A stretch of 33,578 bases of DNA, from contig CALUGA010000022.1 of NCBI GenBank assembly GCA_944320105.1, positions 1 to 33,578 of the forward strand, in the 5' to 3' direction. Shown here piece after piece: positions 25,752 through 33,502 of this stretch (position 1 is its first letter; every line of letters begins with the position of its first letter). A program made the position numbers and the translations under genes. The notes beneath the pieces are model-generated. The model worked only from the letters and a program-made list of their open reading frames with translations, did not search any database and was not told the origin of the DNA. The stretch is from an uncultured Prevotella sp. Lineage in GTDB: Bacteria; Bacteroidota; Bacteroidia; Bacteroidales; Bacteroidaceae.

Positions 25752-25833
25752 CATTCCCCCCTCGTTTGCATTACCTTTGCATTGCCCTCCATGCTGCCGC
25801 TTCCGGCGTGGCCGCAGTGGGCTTCGTGGCAGG

Positions 25834-25955
25834 CACGTTTCTGAAACAGGCCGTTTGGGCTTGCAAAACGGCCTGTTTTGCAGCCTGAAACGTTCCGTTT
25901 CGCAAGCCAAAACGTGCCGTTTTGCAAACCGTCTGAGTATCAGTGGGTTATCGGT
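25834..25955. repeat. Cluster of GGCCTGTTT palindromic units, locus 3
   Basis: Contains the near-perfect palindrome from GGCTTGCAAAACGGCC to TTTTGCAGCC (25858-25885), plus GAAACAGGCCGTTT and two diverged units with GTTCCG and GTGCCG. The tail AACCGTCTGAGTATCAGTGG recurs in related form at 30848. Confidence 0.82.
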
Positions 25956-26040
25956 ACGGTTCCGCAGGGCTTGAAAAGCCGTGCCGGCGGCTTTCACCAG
26001 GGGCTGTGGTTGGACATAATTATTGTTGAAAAATCTTTAT

Positions 26041-29000
26041 ATGCCGATATACATAGAAGACACTCCCGACGACCTTTACGCCGAACTTATGGCTGTGGCC
26101 GACGCTGCCAAGGCCGACCTTGCCGGGGCATACGCCACGCTCGCGGCCGTGTTCCGCCGCGCCGTGGAGCAGCGTCTGCTCCATAGCAGCCTCGCTTTTG
26201 CCGGTATGTTCGCCAAGGTAGACTACCTCTTGAAAGAGCACGGCGCCAGTCCGGCCCTCTCGCGGCAGGTCAACGATACCCGGGCGAGGCTGCGCCACCT
26301 TGACGCTATGCCTGCCGACGAGCAGCGCCGCCACTTCCCCTACGACCTCAAGAACGCGTGCCGCTTCATCGCCCTCGTACACGATGGAGCCGCCCTACCG
26401 CCCGCCCTGGCGGCGCGCCTGCCCCGGGGCGACCTCAGCGAGGGCGGGGGCGAGGTGCTGGGCGACTGCCTGCGCGTGGTGGTTACTGCTGTTGACGGTG
26501 CCGTTGTCACCGTCACCTCTGAGCACGGAGCCACCCTCAGCGTAGACTGTTCCGGCCCTTGGGCCGATGTTTGCTCCCTGCTCTCGCGCGGATCGCAGCT
26601 CAACCTTGTCCGCCCGCGCATGGAGTCGGGCATCGTGCGCCCCGAGCTTGTAATCTTCGAACCCGACTATCTTGTAGACATATCTTCCGTGGCGGCCTGC
26701 TTCCAGCCATACGGCGAGTCGCCTTTCACCTATTTGCTCAACAAGCTCAGGCCCGCGCCGCAGTCTCCCCACATCTTGCTCGGCAACCTTGCCGGGCAGT
26801 TTCTCGACGAGGCCGTCCACGGCCTGCATCGCAGCTATGCCGACTCGGTGGCCGGCTTTTTCCGCCGCAACGCCCTTGCGCTTGCCGCTGCCGACGGCGT
26901 AGATGGTGGTTTCCATGCCGAGGCCAAGGCCCAGCAGGCCAACATCCGCCGCGCTGTATGCTCCGTCTTGCCCGCCGAGGTGAGCGACTTCTGCCCCGCC
27001 GAGGCTGTGCTCGAACCGTCGTTCTTCAGCGAGACGCTCGGTCTTCAGGGCCGCATGGACCTGCTCCAGATGGACGGTTGCCGCCCCGGCCGCTGCATAC
27101 TCATTGAGCAGAAGGCCGGAAAGGGGGCGTTCCCGCCAGGCCCCGACCCCAACACGCCCCGCCAGCGCGAGCCTCACTACGTGCAGCTCCTGCTCTACAT
27201 GGCCCAGCTGCGCTATGGCCACGGCCTCACCAACGCCGACATACGGGCCTTCCTGCTCTATTCACACTACCCGAACAGCCTCGTAAAGGTTGGGCCTGCG
27301 CCCGAGCTGCTGCACCGCGCGCTCATGCTGCGCAACCAGATAGTGTGGTGCGAGCTGTGGTATGCCCGTGGCGGCATAAGCATCTTGGAGAAGCTGACGC
27401 CCGACAGGCTCAACGTGCGCCGCACCTCGGGCCGCCTCTGGCAGCAGTACGAGCAGCCTCAGATAGAGGCCGTGCTCCGCCCCGTAAGGCAGGCCACGCC
27501 CCTTGAGCGCGCTTATTACTTCCGCTTCATGACCTTCCTTGAGCGCGAGCACCTGCTCTCAAAGATTGGCAACAAGACAAAGGAGGGGTCGGGCTTCGCC
27601 GCCAAGTGGCACGACACGCTGCAAGAAAAGCTCCAGGCCGGCAACATCTATTGCCCGCTGACCGTAGAGAGCCTTGAGGCAGGTGAACAGTGGGGCAGCG
27701 GCGTGGAGCGCGTGGTGCTTGCTTTTGGCGATGGTGTGGCCGCCGAGGCTGCCAACTTCCGCCCGGGCGACATCGTGGTGCTTTATTCCTACCGCCTCGG
27801 CCTTGAGCCAGACGTGCGCCGCGCCGTGGTGCTGCGTGCCACCATCGAGCGCATTTCTACCTGCAGCCTCGTGCTTAGCCTGCGCAATCCGCAGACCGAC
27901 GGCCGCGTGTTCCGCCGTCCGCCGGGCTATGCCTGGGCCGTGGAGCACGACCTCTTCGAGTCGTCCGCCACCTCGCTCTACCGCGCCATGCACTCTTTCC
28001 TCTCGGCCCCGGCCCGGCGGCGCAACCTTATCCTCGGGCAGCGCAAGCCCGAGCAAGACTCTTCCGTGACACTGCGCGGCGACTACGGGGCGTTCAACCA
28101 GCTTGTGCTGCGCGCCATGCAGGCCCGCGACTTCTTCCTCGTGATTGGCCCGCCCGGCACGGGCAAGACCTCGTTTGCCATGCTCAACATCCTCAGCGAG
28201 GAGCTGCTCAGCCCCGGCTCCGCCGTGCTGCTCATGGCATACACCAACCGCGCCGTAGACGAGATGTGCTCAAAGCTCGCAGAGAGCGGCATAGGCTTCC
28301 TGCGGCTCGGCTCGCGCCTGGCCTGCGCCGAGCCTTACCGCGATAGTTTGTTGGAGGAAAAGGTGGCCTCGTGCGCCCGTGTCGCCGACGTGAGGCAGCT
28401 CATAGAGGACAGCCGCGTGGTCTGCGCCACCACCTCGGCTCTCAATTCCAATCCCGCCGTGCTGGGCATGAAGCACTTTACGCTGGCCATCATCGACGAG
28501 GCTTCGCAGATACTTGAGCCTCACGTGGTGGGTCTGCTGGGTGCCGCCGTGGGCGGCACGGAGTCGATAGGGCGTTTTGTCCTCATCGGCGACCACAAGC
28601 AGTTGCCTGCCGTGGTGCAGCAAACGCCCGACGAGTCGGCCGTGGCCGACCCGCAGCTCCGCGCCATCGGCCTTGCCGACTGCCGCGACTCGCTTTTCGA
28701 GCGGCTCCTCAGGGCCAACCGCAACGACCCCGCCGTGGTCTATATGCTCACCCGACAGGGCCGCATGCACACCGACATAGCTGCCTTCCCGAGCCTCGCG
28801 TTCTACTCGGGCCGCCTCCGCCCTGTGCCGCTGGAGCACCAGGAGCGGCCCCTGCCTGCCCCATTGCCGGGGGCAGAAGGTGCCGAGCGTCTGCTCGAAA
28901 GTTGCCGCGTGGCGTTCATCGACGTGCCTGCCGCCGATGATTCTGCGCCCGACAAGGTGAACATGGCCGAGGCGCAGGCCATTGCCGGGGTGGTGGAGGC

Positions 29001-29406
29001 GGCCTACAGGCTTGCCCCCGCCGACTTCGACCCCGCCCGCTCGGTGGGCGTCATCGTGCCTTACCGCAACCAGATTGCAGCCGTGCGCGAGGCGTTGGCT
29101 CGCTGTGGGGTGGACGCCTTGGCCCATATAGCTATCGACACCGTGGAGCGTTACCAGGGCAGCCAGCGCGACCTGATAGTCTACGGCTTCACCGTGCGCC
29201 GCCGCTACCAGCTCAACTTCCTCGCGGCTAACGTGTTCTTTGAAGACGGCGAGCCGATAGACCGCAAGCTCAACGTGGCCATGACGCGCGCCAGGGAGCA
29301 CCTCGTGATGGTGGGCAACGCCCGCCTGCTCAGGCAGAACGATGTGTTTGCCCGGCTCATTGACTATGTAAAGGAATGTGGGGGATACGTTGGAAATGAA
29401 GAATGA
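26041..29406 (+). CDS. Dna2-like protein: PD-(D/E)XK nuclease joined to an SF1 (UPF1/NAM7-type) helicase
   Basis: A 1121-residue protein. The N-terminal 300 residues have no family that I recognise. A nuclease core follows: GRMDLLQ (about 337-343, the metal-binding Asp) and ILIEQKAGKG (about 354-363, ExK), then YVQLLLYMAQLRYG. The SF1B helicase has Walker A GPPGTGKTS (about 703-711), DEAS near 819, FVLIGDHKQLPAVVQQ, VGVIVPYRNQIAAVREAL, IDTVERYQGSQRDLIVYG and NVAMTRAREHLVMVGN near 1080. Dna2 proteins cut and unwind DNA flaps and ends in replication and repair. The CxxC-x5-C of Dna2/Cas4 iron-sulfur nucleases was not seen after the nuclease core. ATG 26041 is preferred to TTG codons just upstream. 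It stands alone. Confidence 0.88.
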   Translation: MPIYIEDTPDDLYAELMAVADAAKADLAGAYATLAAVFRRAVEQRLLHSSLAFAGMFAKVDYLLKEHGASPALSRQVNDTRARLRHLDAMPADEQRRHFPYDLKNACRFIALVHDGAALPPALAARLPRGDLSEGGGEVLGDCLRVVVTAVDGAVVTVTSEHGATLSVDCSGPWADVCSLLSRGSQLNLVRPRMESGIVRPELVIFEPDYLVDISSVAACFQPYGESPFTYLLNKLRPAPQSPHILLGNLAGQFLDEAVHGLHRSYADSVAGFFRRNALALAAADGVDGGFHAEAKAQQANIRRAVCSVLPAEVSDFCPAEAVLEPSFFSETLGLQGRMDLLQMDGCRPGRCILIEQKAGKGAFPPGPDPNTPRQREPHYVQLLLYMAQLRYGHGLTNADIRAFLLYSHYPNSLVKVGPAPELLHRALMLRNQIVWCELWYARGGISILEKLTPDRLNVRRTSGRLWQQYEQPQIEAVLRPVRQATPLERAYYFRFMTFLEREHLLSKIGNKTKEGSGFAAKWHDTLQEKLQAGNIYCPLTVESLEAGEQWGSGVERVVLAFGDGVAAEAANFRPGDIVVLYSYRLGLEPDVRRAVVLRATIERISTCSLVLSLRNPQTDGRVFRRPPGYAWAVEHDLFESSATSLYRAMHSFLSAPARRRNLILGQRKPEQDSSVTLRGDYGAFNQLVLRAMQARDFFLVIGPPGTGKTSFAMLNILSEELLSPGSAVLLMAYTNRAVDEMCSKLAESGIGFLRLGSRLACAEPYRDSLLEEKVASCARVADVRQLIEDSRVVCATTSALNSNPAVLGMKHFTLAIIDEASQILEPHVVGLLGAAVGGTESIGRFVLIGDHKQLPAVVQQTPDESAVADPQLRAIGLADCRDSLFERLLRANRNDPAVVYMLTRQGRMHTDIAAFPSLAFYSGRLRPVPLEHQERPLPAPLPGAEGAERLLESCRVAFIDVPAADDSAPDKVNMAEAQAIAGVVEAAYRLAPADFDPARSVGVIVPYRNQIAAVREALARCGVDALAHIAIDTVERYQGSQRDLIVYGFTVRRRYQLNFLAANVFFEDGEPIDRKLNVAMTRAREHLVMVGNARLLRQNDVFARLIDYVKECGGYVGNEE

Positions 29407-29432
29407 AGAGTGAGGAAATGAAGAATGAAGAG
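29394..29432 (+). repeat. 17-bp direct repeat AAATGAAGAATGAAGAG across the helicase stop codon
   Basis: Two exact copies start at 29394 and 29416. The stop TGA of the helicase is inside the first. Confidence 0.75.
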
Positions 29433-29443
29433 CCCCTCTCCCG

Positions 29444-29460
29444 TCTCCCCGGTGGGGAGA
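29444..29460. terminator. Short hairpin after the nuclease-helicase gene
   Basis: TCTCCCC-GGT-GGGGAGA lies about 40 bases past the stop. It has no T tract; a second hairpin (29479-29505, TGCCGC and GCGGTA arms) follows between the convergent genes. Confidence 0.4.
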
Positions 29461-29526
29461 GGCTGCTGCGCCGGTGGGTGCCGCAGGCAATCTTGCCGTG
29501 CGGTAGTCTGTGGGTGGAGGCAGGCT

Positions 29527-29925
29527 TCAGTTTCGGTCGCTGCCCGCGAGCCTTTGGCTCAGTGCGGCCATCTTTGCCTTGCGGCCGAAGTTGAGTGTGC
29601 GGTCGTGGCGGTCGATGAAGCCGAAGAGCGCGAGCGACCGCCTCATAAGCTCGTCGCCGAGCACGCCGGTGGCTGTGTCGGCATCGGCGTAGTACAGTTC
29701 GGCCAGCATTTCCATGCGCTGCAGCCGCTCGCTCTCGGGGTACTGGCGGAAGGAGTCCATCACGTCGTCCATCGGTGCCGTGCGGAAAAAGTCGGCCGGT
29801 CCTAAAAATTCGTTGTAGAGTTGCACGATCTCGTCGCCCCGCCTGTCCTCGTCCTTGTTGAGGTAGCGGTCGAGTGCCTTGAAGAACTCGTGTATAAGGC
29901 GCATTATGTAGTCTGTTTGCAGCAT
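29527..29925 (-). CDS. Hypothetical protein, small helical (possibly DUF6483-like)
   Basis: A 132-residue soluble protein predicted to be largely helical. It opens MLQTDYIMRLIHEFFKALDRYL, resembling the start of small DUF6483-type proteins, but I am not sure of the family. The middle has an acidic stretch with DDVMDSFRQYPESERLQRMEMLAELYYADA, and the end is basic (NFGRKAKMAALSQRL). There is no signal peptide or membrane segment. It lies 41 bases downstream of the SpoU methyltransferase gene in the same direction, so it is probably co-transcribed. Function is unknown. Confidence 0.72.
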   Translation of the reverse strand: MLQTDYIMRLIHEFFKALDRYLNKDEDRRGDEIVQLYNEFLGPADFFRTAPMDDVMDSFRQYPESERLQRMEMLAELYYADADTATGVLGDELMRRSLALFGFIDRHDRTLNFGRKAKMAALSQRLAGSDRN

Positions 29926-29966
29926 GGTGTAAGGTGTTTTTTTAGTGTTGTCAAGCAGTTTATATG

Positions 29967-30773
29967 TCAGTTGTTCCTTGCCCGCAGTTGCCAGAAAGCC
30001 ACGGCGGCGGCAGCCGCCACGTTGAGCGAGTCAACGCCGTGGGCCATCGGTATGCGCGCCACGTAGTCGGCGGCAGCTATCGCTTCGGCGGGCAGCCCGT
30101 CGCCCTCCGTTCCCATCACGATGGCCAGTCGCGGCTCGGCGGCGAGCGCGGGGTGGTCTATCGGCACCGAGTTGTCGGTAAGCGCCATGGCCACGGTGCG
30201 GAAGCCGAGGTCGCCCAGGTGGCAGATGGGCGCGTCGAGCCACGTCCACGGCACGAGGAACACGCTGCCCATCGACACGCGCACGGCGCGGCGGTTGAGC
30301 GGGTCGCACGAGTCGCGCGTGAGCAGCACTGCGTCTATGCCCAGCGCGGCTGCCGAGCGGAATATCGCCCCGATGTTGGTCGTGTCCACCACGCCCTTAA
30401 TCACCACCACGCGGCGCGCCCCACGGCACACCTCCTCAACGCTCCTTGCCGGCTTGCGGCGCATGGCGCAGAGCACGCCGCGCGTGAGCACGTAGCCTGT
30501 GAGCTGCGCCAGCAGTGGGCGTTCGCCGGTGTAAACGGGTATGTCGCCGCACCTTTCTATTATGTCTTTGGCGTCGCCGTCTATGTGCTTGCGCTCGCAG
30601 AGCAGTGCCAGCGGCTCGTAGCCTGAGTTGAGGGCCACGCGGATTACCTTTGGGCTTTCGGCTATGAAGATGCCTTCGGCCTCGTCCTTGCGGTTGCGCA
30701 GCTGCGCCTCGGTGAGCGTGGCGAACACGCTTACGCCTTCGTCATCAAGCGAAGTTATGTTTATTATAGCCAT
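29967..30773 (-). CDS. SpoU/TrmH-family RNA 2'-O-methyltransferase
   Basis: A 268-residue SPOUT enzyme that moves a methyl group from S-adenosylmethionine to a ribose of tRNA or rRNA. The three family motifs are clear: NIGAIFRSAAALGIDAVLL (about residue 141 on), LAIVMGTEGDGLP, and IPMAHGVDSLNVAAAAAVAFW at the C-terminus, which together form the SAM-binding trefoil knot. The N-terminal part (about 1-100, with EAEGIFIAESPKVIRVAL) is the substrate-binding domain. ATG 30773 (MAIINITSLDDE) starts the family-like sequence; an in-frame ATG 23 codons upstream lies toward repeat DNA. Which RNA is modified cannot be told. Confidence 0.9.
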   Translation of the reverse strand: MAIINITSLDDEGVSVFATLTEAQLRNRKDEAEGIFIAESPKVIRVALNSGYEPLALLCERKHIDGDAKDIIERCGDIPVYTGERPLLAQLTGYVLTRGVLCAMRRKPARSVEEVCRGARRVVVIKGVVDTTNIGAIFRSAAALGIDAVLLTRDSCDPLNRRAVRVSMGSVFLVPWTWLDAPICHLGDLGFRTVAMALTDNSVPIDHPALAAEPRLAIVMGTEGDGLPAEAIAAADYVARIPMAHGVDSLNVAAAAAVAFWQLRARNN

Positions 30774-30844
30774 GTCAGTATGTTGTGTTGCGGCTTCCTG
30801 CCGCATTGGTTTTGTAAAGTTTTCTTGCTTTTTGCGCTCCATTT

Positions 30845-30980
30845 CGCAACCGTCTGTGCCTCAGCGTGTTGCCGTTGGCCTCGTTTTGCGTTCTGAAACG
30901 GCCTGTCTTGCGCTGCGAAACAGGCCGTTTTGCAGCCCCAAACGGCCTGTTTTGCATTCCCGTTCGGTATCGGTGGGTGG
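30845..30980. repeat. Cluster of GGCCTGTTT palindromic units, locus 4
   Basis: Begins AACCGTCTGTGCCTCAGCG, related to the tail of locus 3, then GAAACGGCCTGTCTTGC, GCGAAACAGGCCGTTTTGC and AAACGGCCTGTTTTGC. It lies just upstream of the SpoU gene and beyond the end of the ATPase gene. Confidence 0.82.
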
Positions 30981-31034
30981 CTCGGGGTGCGTTTGTAAGT
31001 TTTTGTTACCGTCGTGGACGGGCAGCGGGTGCGC

Positions 31035-32318
31035 TCAGTCCTTCATGCAGGCTATAGGGATTATGTACACGCCGTCGGCTCTCCTGTATGCATAGTTGCC
31101 CACTGCGGTGACTACGGCGAGGAACGATGGGGCTTTCATCCGGGTTGTGTCTATCTTCTCCGAAAGCTTCTTGAGGTTTGCGCACCCCTCTTCGATGAGC
31201 TTGTCGCCGCCGAGCTTGATTTCCAGCAGACCGTAAGAGCCGTTGCGCAGGTGTACAACGGCATCGCATTCAAGCCCTTTTGAGTCGCGGTAGTGGAGCA
31301 CTTCGCCGTCAAGGGCCGAGGCGTACACACGCAGGTCTCTTACGCACAGCGTTTCGAAGAGCAAGCCGAATGTGTTTAGGTCGTTCATGAGGTCGTCTGG
31401 CCCGAGGCCGAGTGCCGCCGTGGCGATGGACGGGTCGGTGAAGTATCTTGTGGCCGACGTGCGCACGGCAGTTTTTGACCGCAGGTTGGGATTCCATGCG
31501 TTCATGTCTTCAGTCACGAAAATCATGTTGAGCGCATTGATGTATTTGGCGATGGTGTCTTCGTCGAGGTTGCTCGTGTCGTTTGCTGCCATGTCGGCTT
31601 TTATTAGCGACATGGGGGCTTGCGTGGCTTGGTTGCGGGCCAGCGAGCGCATGAGAGCCTTGGCGCGCTGTGGGTTGCGGCTTACTCCGTCAACGCGCGA
31701 TATGTCAGAGTCTACCACCATGTCGTAGTAGTCGATGGCTTGGTCGAGTGCAACGGTTTCGCCAAGGCTTCTGTCTGTGGCTTCGGGCCATCCGCCGCGG
31801 CACGTGAGGTAAGCCATGTCGCGCAGCGTCTTGTCGTTTGCGCCGCGTATGTTTTCGGGCGACGTGAACAGTTCGGCAAGGCTGACGTCGCCGGTTGAGT
31901 CGAGCGATTCGTATAGTGTCATCGGTCTCATTGTCAGTTTGGCTATCCTGCCCGTGCCGGTATGGGCTGTTGCGGCAGCCTGTGGAGGCACTGCCGAACC
32001 TGTGAGTATGAACAGGCCGCGCCCGCCACGGTGGTCGACTTCAAAGCGCACGGCATCCCACAGTTGCGGCGCCATCTGCCATTCGTCGATAAGCCGTGGC
32101 GTAGCCCCTGCCAGCAAAAAGCCCGGGTCGAGGCTTGCCAGTTCCATGTTGCGGCGCACATTGGCCGGGTCGGACATATAGAGTATGCTTGCCGCCACTT
32201 GTTCGGCAGTGGTGGTCTTGCCGCACCATTTGGACCCTTGCAGCAAAACGGCTCCCTTGCCCTCTAATTTGCGCTTCAGCAGGCGGTCTATTATTCGTTC
32301 CTTATAGTTCTTTGCCAT
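31035..32318 (-). CDS. DUF4143-type AAA ATPase
   Basis: A 427-residue P-loop ATPase. Walker A is LLQGSKWCGKTTTAE (residues 25-39), with the GxKWCGKT form typical of this family; Walker B is RLIDEWQ (75-81) and a sensor-like LFILTGS follows. The C-terminal half (about 200-400) is DUF4143-like, with LLFETLCVRDLRVYAS, HYRDSKGLECDAVVHLRNGSYGLLEIKLGG, which resembles the D...ExK pattern of PD-(D/E)XK folds. The family is common in Bacteroidales and archaea and has no settled function. I chose ATG 32318 because GAGGA ends 5 bases upstream; an ATG four codons earlier lacks one. Five 23-bp repeats cover its promoter region. Confidence 0.9.
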   Translation of the reverse strand: MAKNYKERIIDRLLKRKLEGKGAVLLQGSKWCGKTTTAEQVAASILYMSDPANVRRNMELASLDPGFLLAGATPRLIDEWQMAPQLWDAVRFEVDHRGGRGLFILTGSAVPPQAAATAHTGTGRIAKLTMRPMTLYESLDSTGDVSLAELFTSPENIRGANDKTLRDMAYLTCRGGWPEATDRSLGETVALDQAIDYYDMVVDSDISRVDGVSRNPQRAKALMRSLARNQATQAPMSLIKADMAANDTSNLDEDTIAKYINALNMIFVTEDMNAWNPNLRSKTAVRTSATRYFTDPSIATAALGLGPDDLMNDLNTFGLLFETLCVRDLRVYASALDGEVLHYRDSKGLECDAVVHLRNGSYGLLEIKLGGDKLIEEGCANLKKLSEKIDTTRMKAPSFLAVVTAVGNYAYRRADGVYIIPIACMKD

Positions 32319-32343
32319 GGCTGTCCTCATTGCGTTTACCGTG

Positions 32344-32351
32344 CAAAGATA
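32344..32351 (-). promoter_or_regulatory. -7 element TATCTTTG of the ATPase gene
   Basis: On the minus strand TATCTTTGCACGG fits TAnnTTTG, with a leader of about 20 bases. The -33 position, 20 bases upstream, falls inside the first 23-bp repeat. Confidence 0.6.
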
Positions 32352-32368
32352 AGCATTTTATTTTACAA

Positions 32369-32480
32369 TTCGGTGAATTGTACCAAATTTATTCGGTGAA
32401 ATGTACCAAAATTGTTCGGTGAATTGTACCAAAATTGTTCGGTGAATTGTACCGAAATCGTTCGGTGAATTGTTCCAATG
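32369..32480. promoter_or_regulatory. Five tandem 23-bp operator-like repeats upstream of the DUF4143 ATPase
   Basis: Units start at 32369, 32392, 32415, 32438 and 32461, exactly 23 bases apart. The core is TTCGGTGAATTGTACC; the fourth unit is a perfect dyad TTCGGT-N7-ACCGAA and the others keep TTCGGT-N7-(A/T)CC. The first unit covers the -33 region of the ATPase promoter. It looks like a protein-binding array. Confidence 0.78.
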
Positions 32481-32734
32481 GCAGTTTTGCGGCCTGTTAT
32501 GCGTGGCGTTTTGCGTTTTCTTTGTGGTGTTCCGCCTGTGCTGCAGGCCGGGATGCAGGGTGTGGCGCGGCTTCGCTATGTTTTTAGTTGTGTATGTTCA
32601 ATTAGCGGGAACTGTAGGCGGGCGAATCGTTAAATGACCCAGTGGGGTTTAGGTAAAAGTCGGCTAAAACATTAATATTGTGTTATTAGGCACATTTTCC
32701 ACACGGTTTTTCGCGATTGTTCATCGGAAATTCA

Positions 32735-32742
32735 TAATTTTG
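32735..32742 (+). promoter_or_regulatory. -7 element TAATTTTG of the DedA gene
   Basis: TAATTTTGCAGTCG fits TAnnTTTG and lies about 77 bases before the ATG. No clear -33 TTTG was found. Confidence 0.55.
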
Positions 32743-32818
32743 CAGTCGCAAAGGACAGGTAGGCACGGTGCGCGGCAATTTCCAAGCACGTGCTTATTCC
32801 TGCGAAACAAACAAGGAA

Positions 32819-33469
32819 ATGGATATAATACAATTTTTGATTGACTTCGTCCTGCACATAGACAAGCACATGATAGAGCTTGTGCAGGACTACCACCTGT
32901 GGACGTATGCAATACTGTTCGTAATCATCTTCTGCGAGACGGGCCTCGTGGTGACGCCTTTCCTGCCGGGCGACTCGTTGCTCTTCGTGGCCGGAGCCAT
33001 AACGGCTCTGCCCGACATGCCGCTGCATATATGGTGGCTCGTGCTCATTGTGTTTGCTGCCGCCGTGCTTGGCGACTCGTGCAACTACATGATAGGTCAC
33101 TTCTTCGGGCGAAAGCTGTTCAGCAACCCGAACTCGAAGATATTCAAGCAGGCCTACTTAGACAAGACCCACGCCTTCTTCCGCAAGTATGGCGGCAAGA
33201 CGATAATACTGGCTCGCTTCGTGCCGATAGTGAGGACGTTTGCCCCCTTCGTGGCCGGCATGGGCAAGATGCATTACTACTACTTCATGATGTACAACGT
33301 AACGGGAGCCGCCCTGTGGGTTAGCCTCTTCTGCTTTACGGGCTACTTCTTTGGCAACCAGCCTTTCGTGCAGCAGAACCTCAAGCTGCTCATCGTGGCA
33401 ATCATCGTTATTTCGGTGCTGCCGGCCGTCATCGAGGTGCTCCGCGCCAAGATGAAGAAGGGCGAGTAA
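32819..33469 (+). CDS. DedA-family inner-membrane protein
   Basis: A 216-residue protein with five or six hydrophobic segments. Family marks are [21 protein letters not shown] (about residues 40-60), the small-residue stretch [22 protein letters not shown] (about 80-101) and [27 protein letters not shown] (about 137-163), with the Arg residues thought to be needed for function. DedA proteins are linked to membrane lipid recycling and proton-motive-force homeostasis; some carry undecaprenyl phosphate or phospholipids across the membrane. The start ATG is preceded closely by AAGGA; an open extension of 17 codons upstream lacks an ATG. It stands alone, followed by a repeat that runs to the window edge. 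Confidence 0.92.
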   Translation: MDIIQFLIDFVLHIDKHMIELVQDYHLWTYAILFVIIFCETGLVVTPFLPGDSLLFVAGAITALPDMPLHIWWLVLIVFAAAVLGDSCNYMIGHFFGRKLFSNPNSKIFKQAYLDKTHAFFRKYGGKTIILARFVPIVRTFAPFVAGMGKMHYYYFMMYNVTGAALWVSLFCFTGYFFGNQPFVQQNLKLLIVAIIVISVLPAVIEVLRAKMKKGE

Positions 33470-33502
33470 CGTTCCTTTGGGGCTGTGTGGCAGCCGTGTG
33501 CT

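Larger units (their letters stand above)
25595..25771 (+). repeat. Two tandem 88/89-bp units, copies B and C
   Basis: Unit boundaries ACCTTTGCA fall at 25596, 25684 and 25774, giving periods of 88 and about 90. Each unit contains CATACAGCAAG, TGCACTCGGGGAACGGCAGT, a palindrome and CCATTCCCC. A third copy lies inverted at 4715-4808. Confidence 0.85.
25530..26040. other. Repeat-rich gap between the LpxA-like gene and the nuclease-helicase gene
   Basis: About 510 bases without a supported gene. It contains the terminator, two tandem 88/89-bp units each with a GTAGAGACG-type palindrome, and a GGCCTGTTT cluster ending in AACCGTCTGAGTATCAGTGG. No promoter clear enough to list was found for the helicase gene, although each tandem unit begins with an ACCTTTGCA promoter-like motif. 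Frames across it are repeat translations only. Confidence 0.7.
32352..32818. other. Divergent intergenic region between the ATPase and DedA genes
   Basis: Holds five 23-bp repeats (32369-32480), then about 250 bases in which I see no gene or clear element apart from a weak GACC/GGGTTTA resemblance near 32636 to the MITE-like end, then the DedA promoter at 32735. Confidence 0.65.

Noticed and set aside
25595-25771. CRISPR array or tRNA cluster
   Set aside because: Only two near-identical 88-bp units with no unique spacers; the palindrome does not form a tRNA cloverleaf.
25329-25997. 222-codon open frame on the minus strand
   Set aside because: It overlaps the end of the LpxA-like gene in antisense and the tandem repeats; duplicate peptides in it simply reflect the tandem units.
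32369-32480. CRISPR array
   Set aside because: The repeats abut each other with no spacers and no cas genes are nearby.
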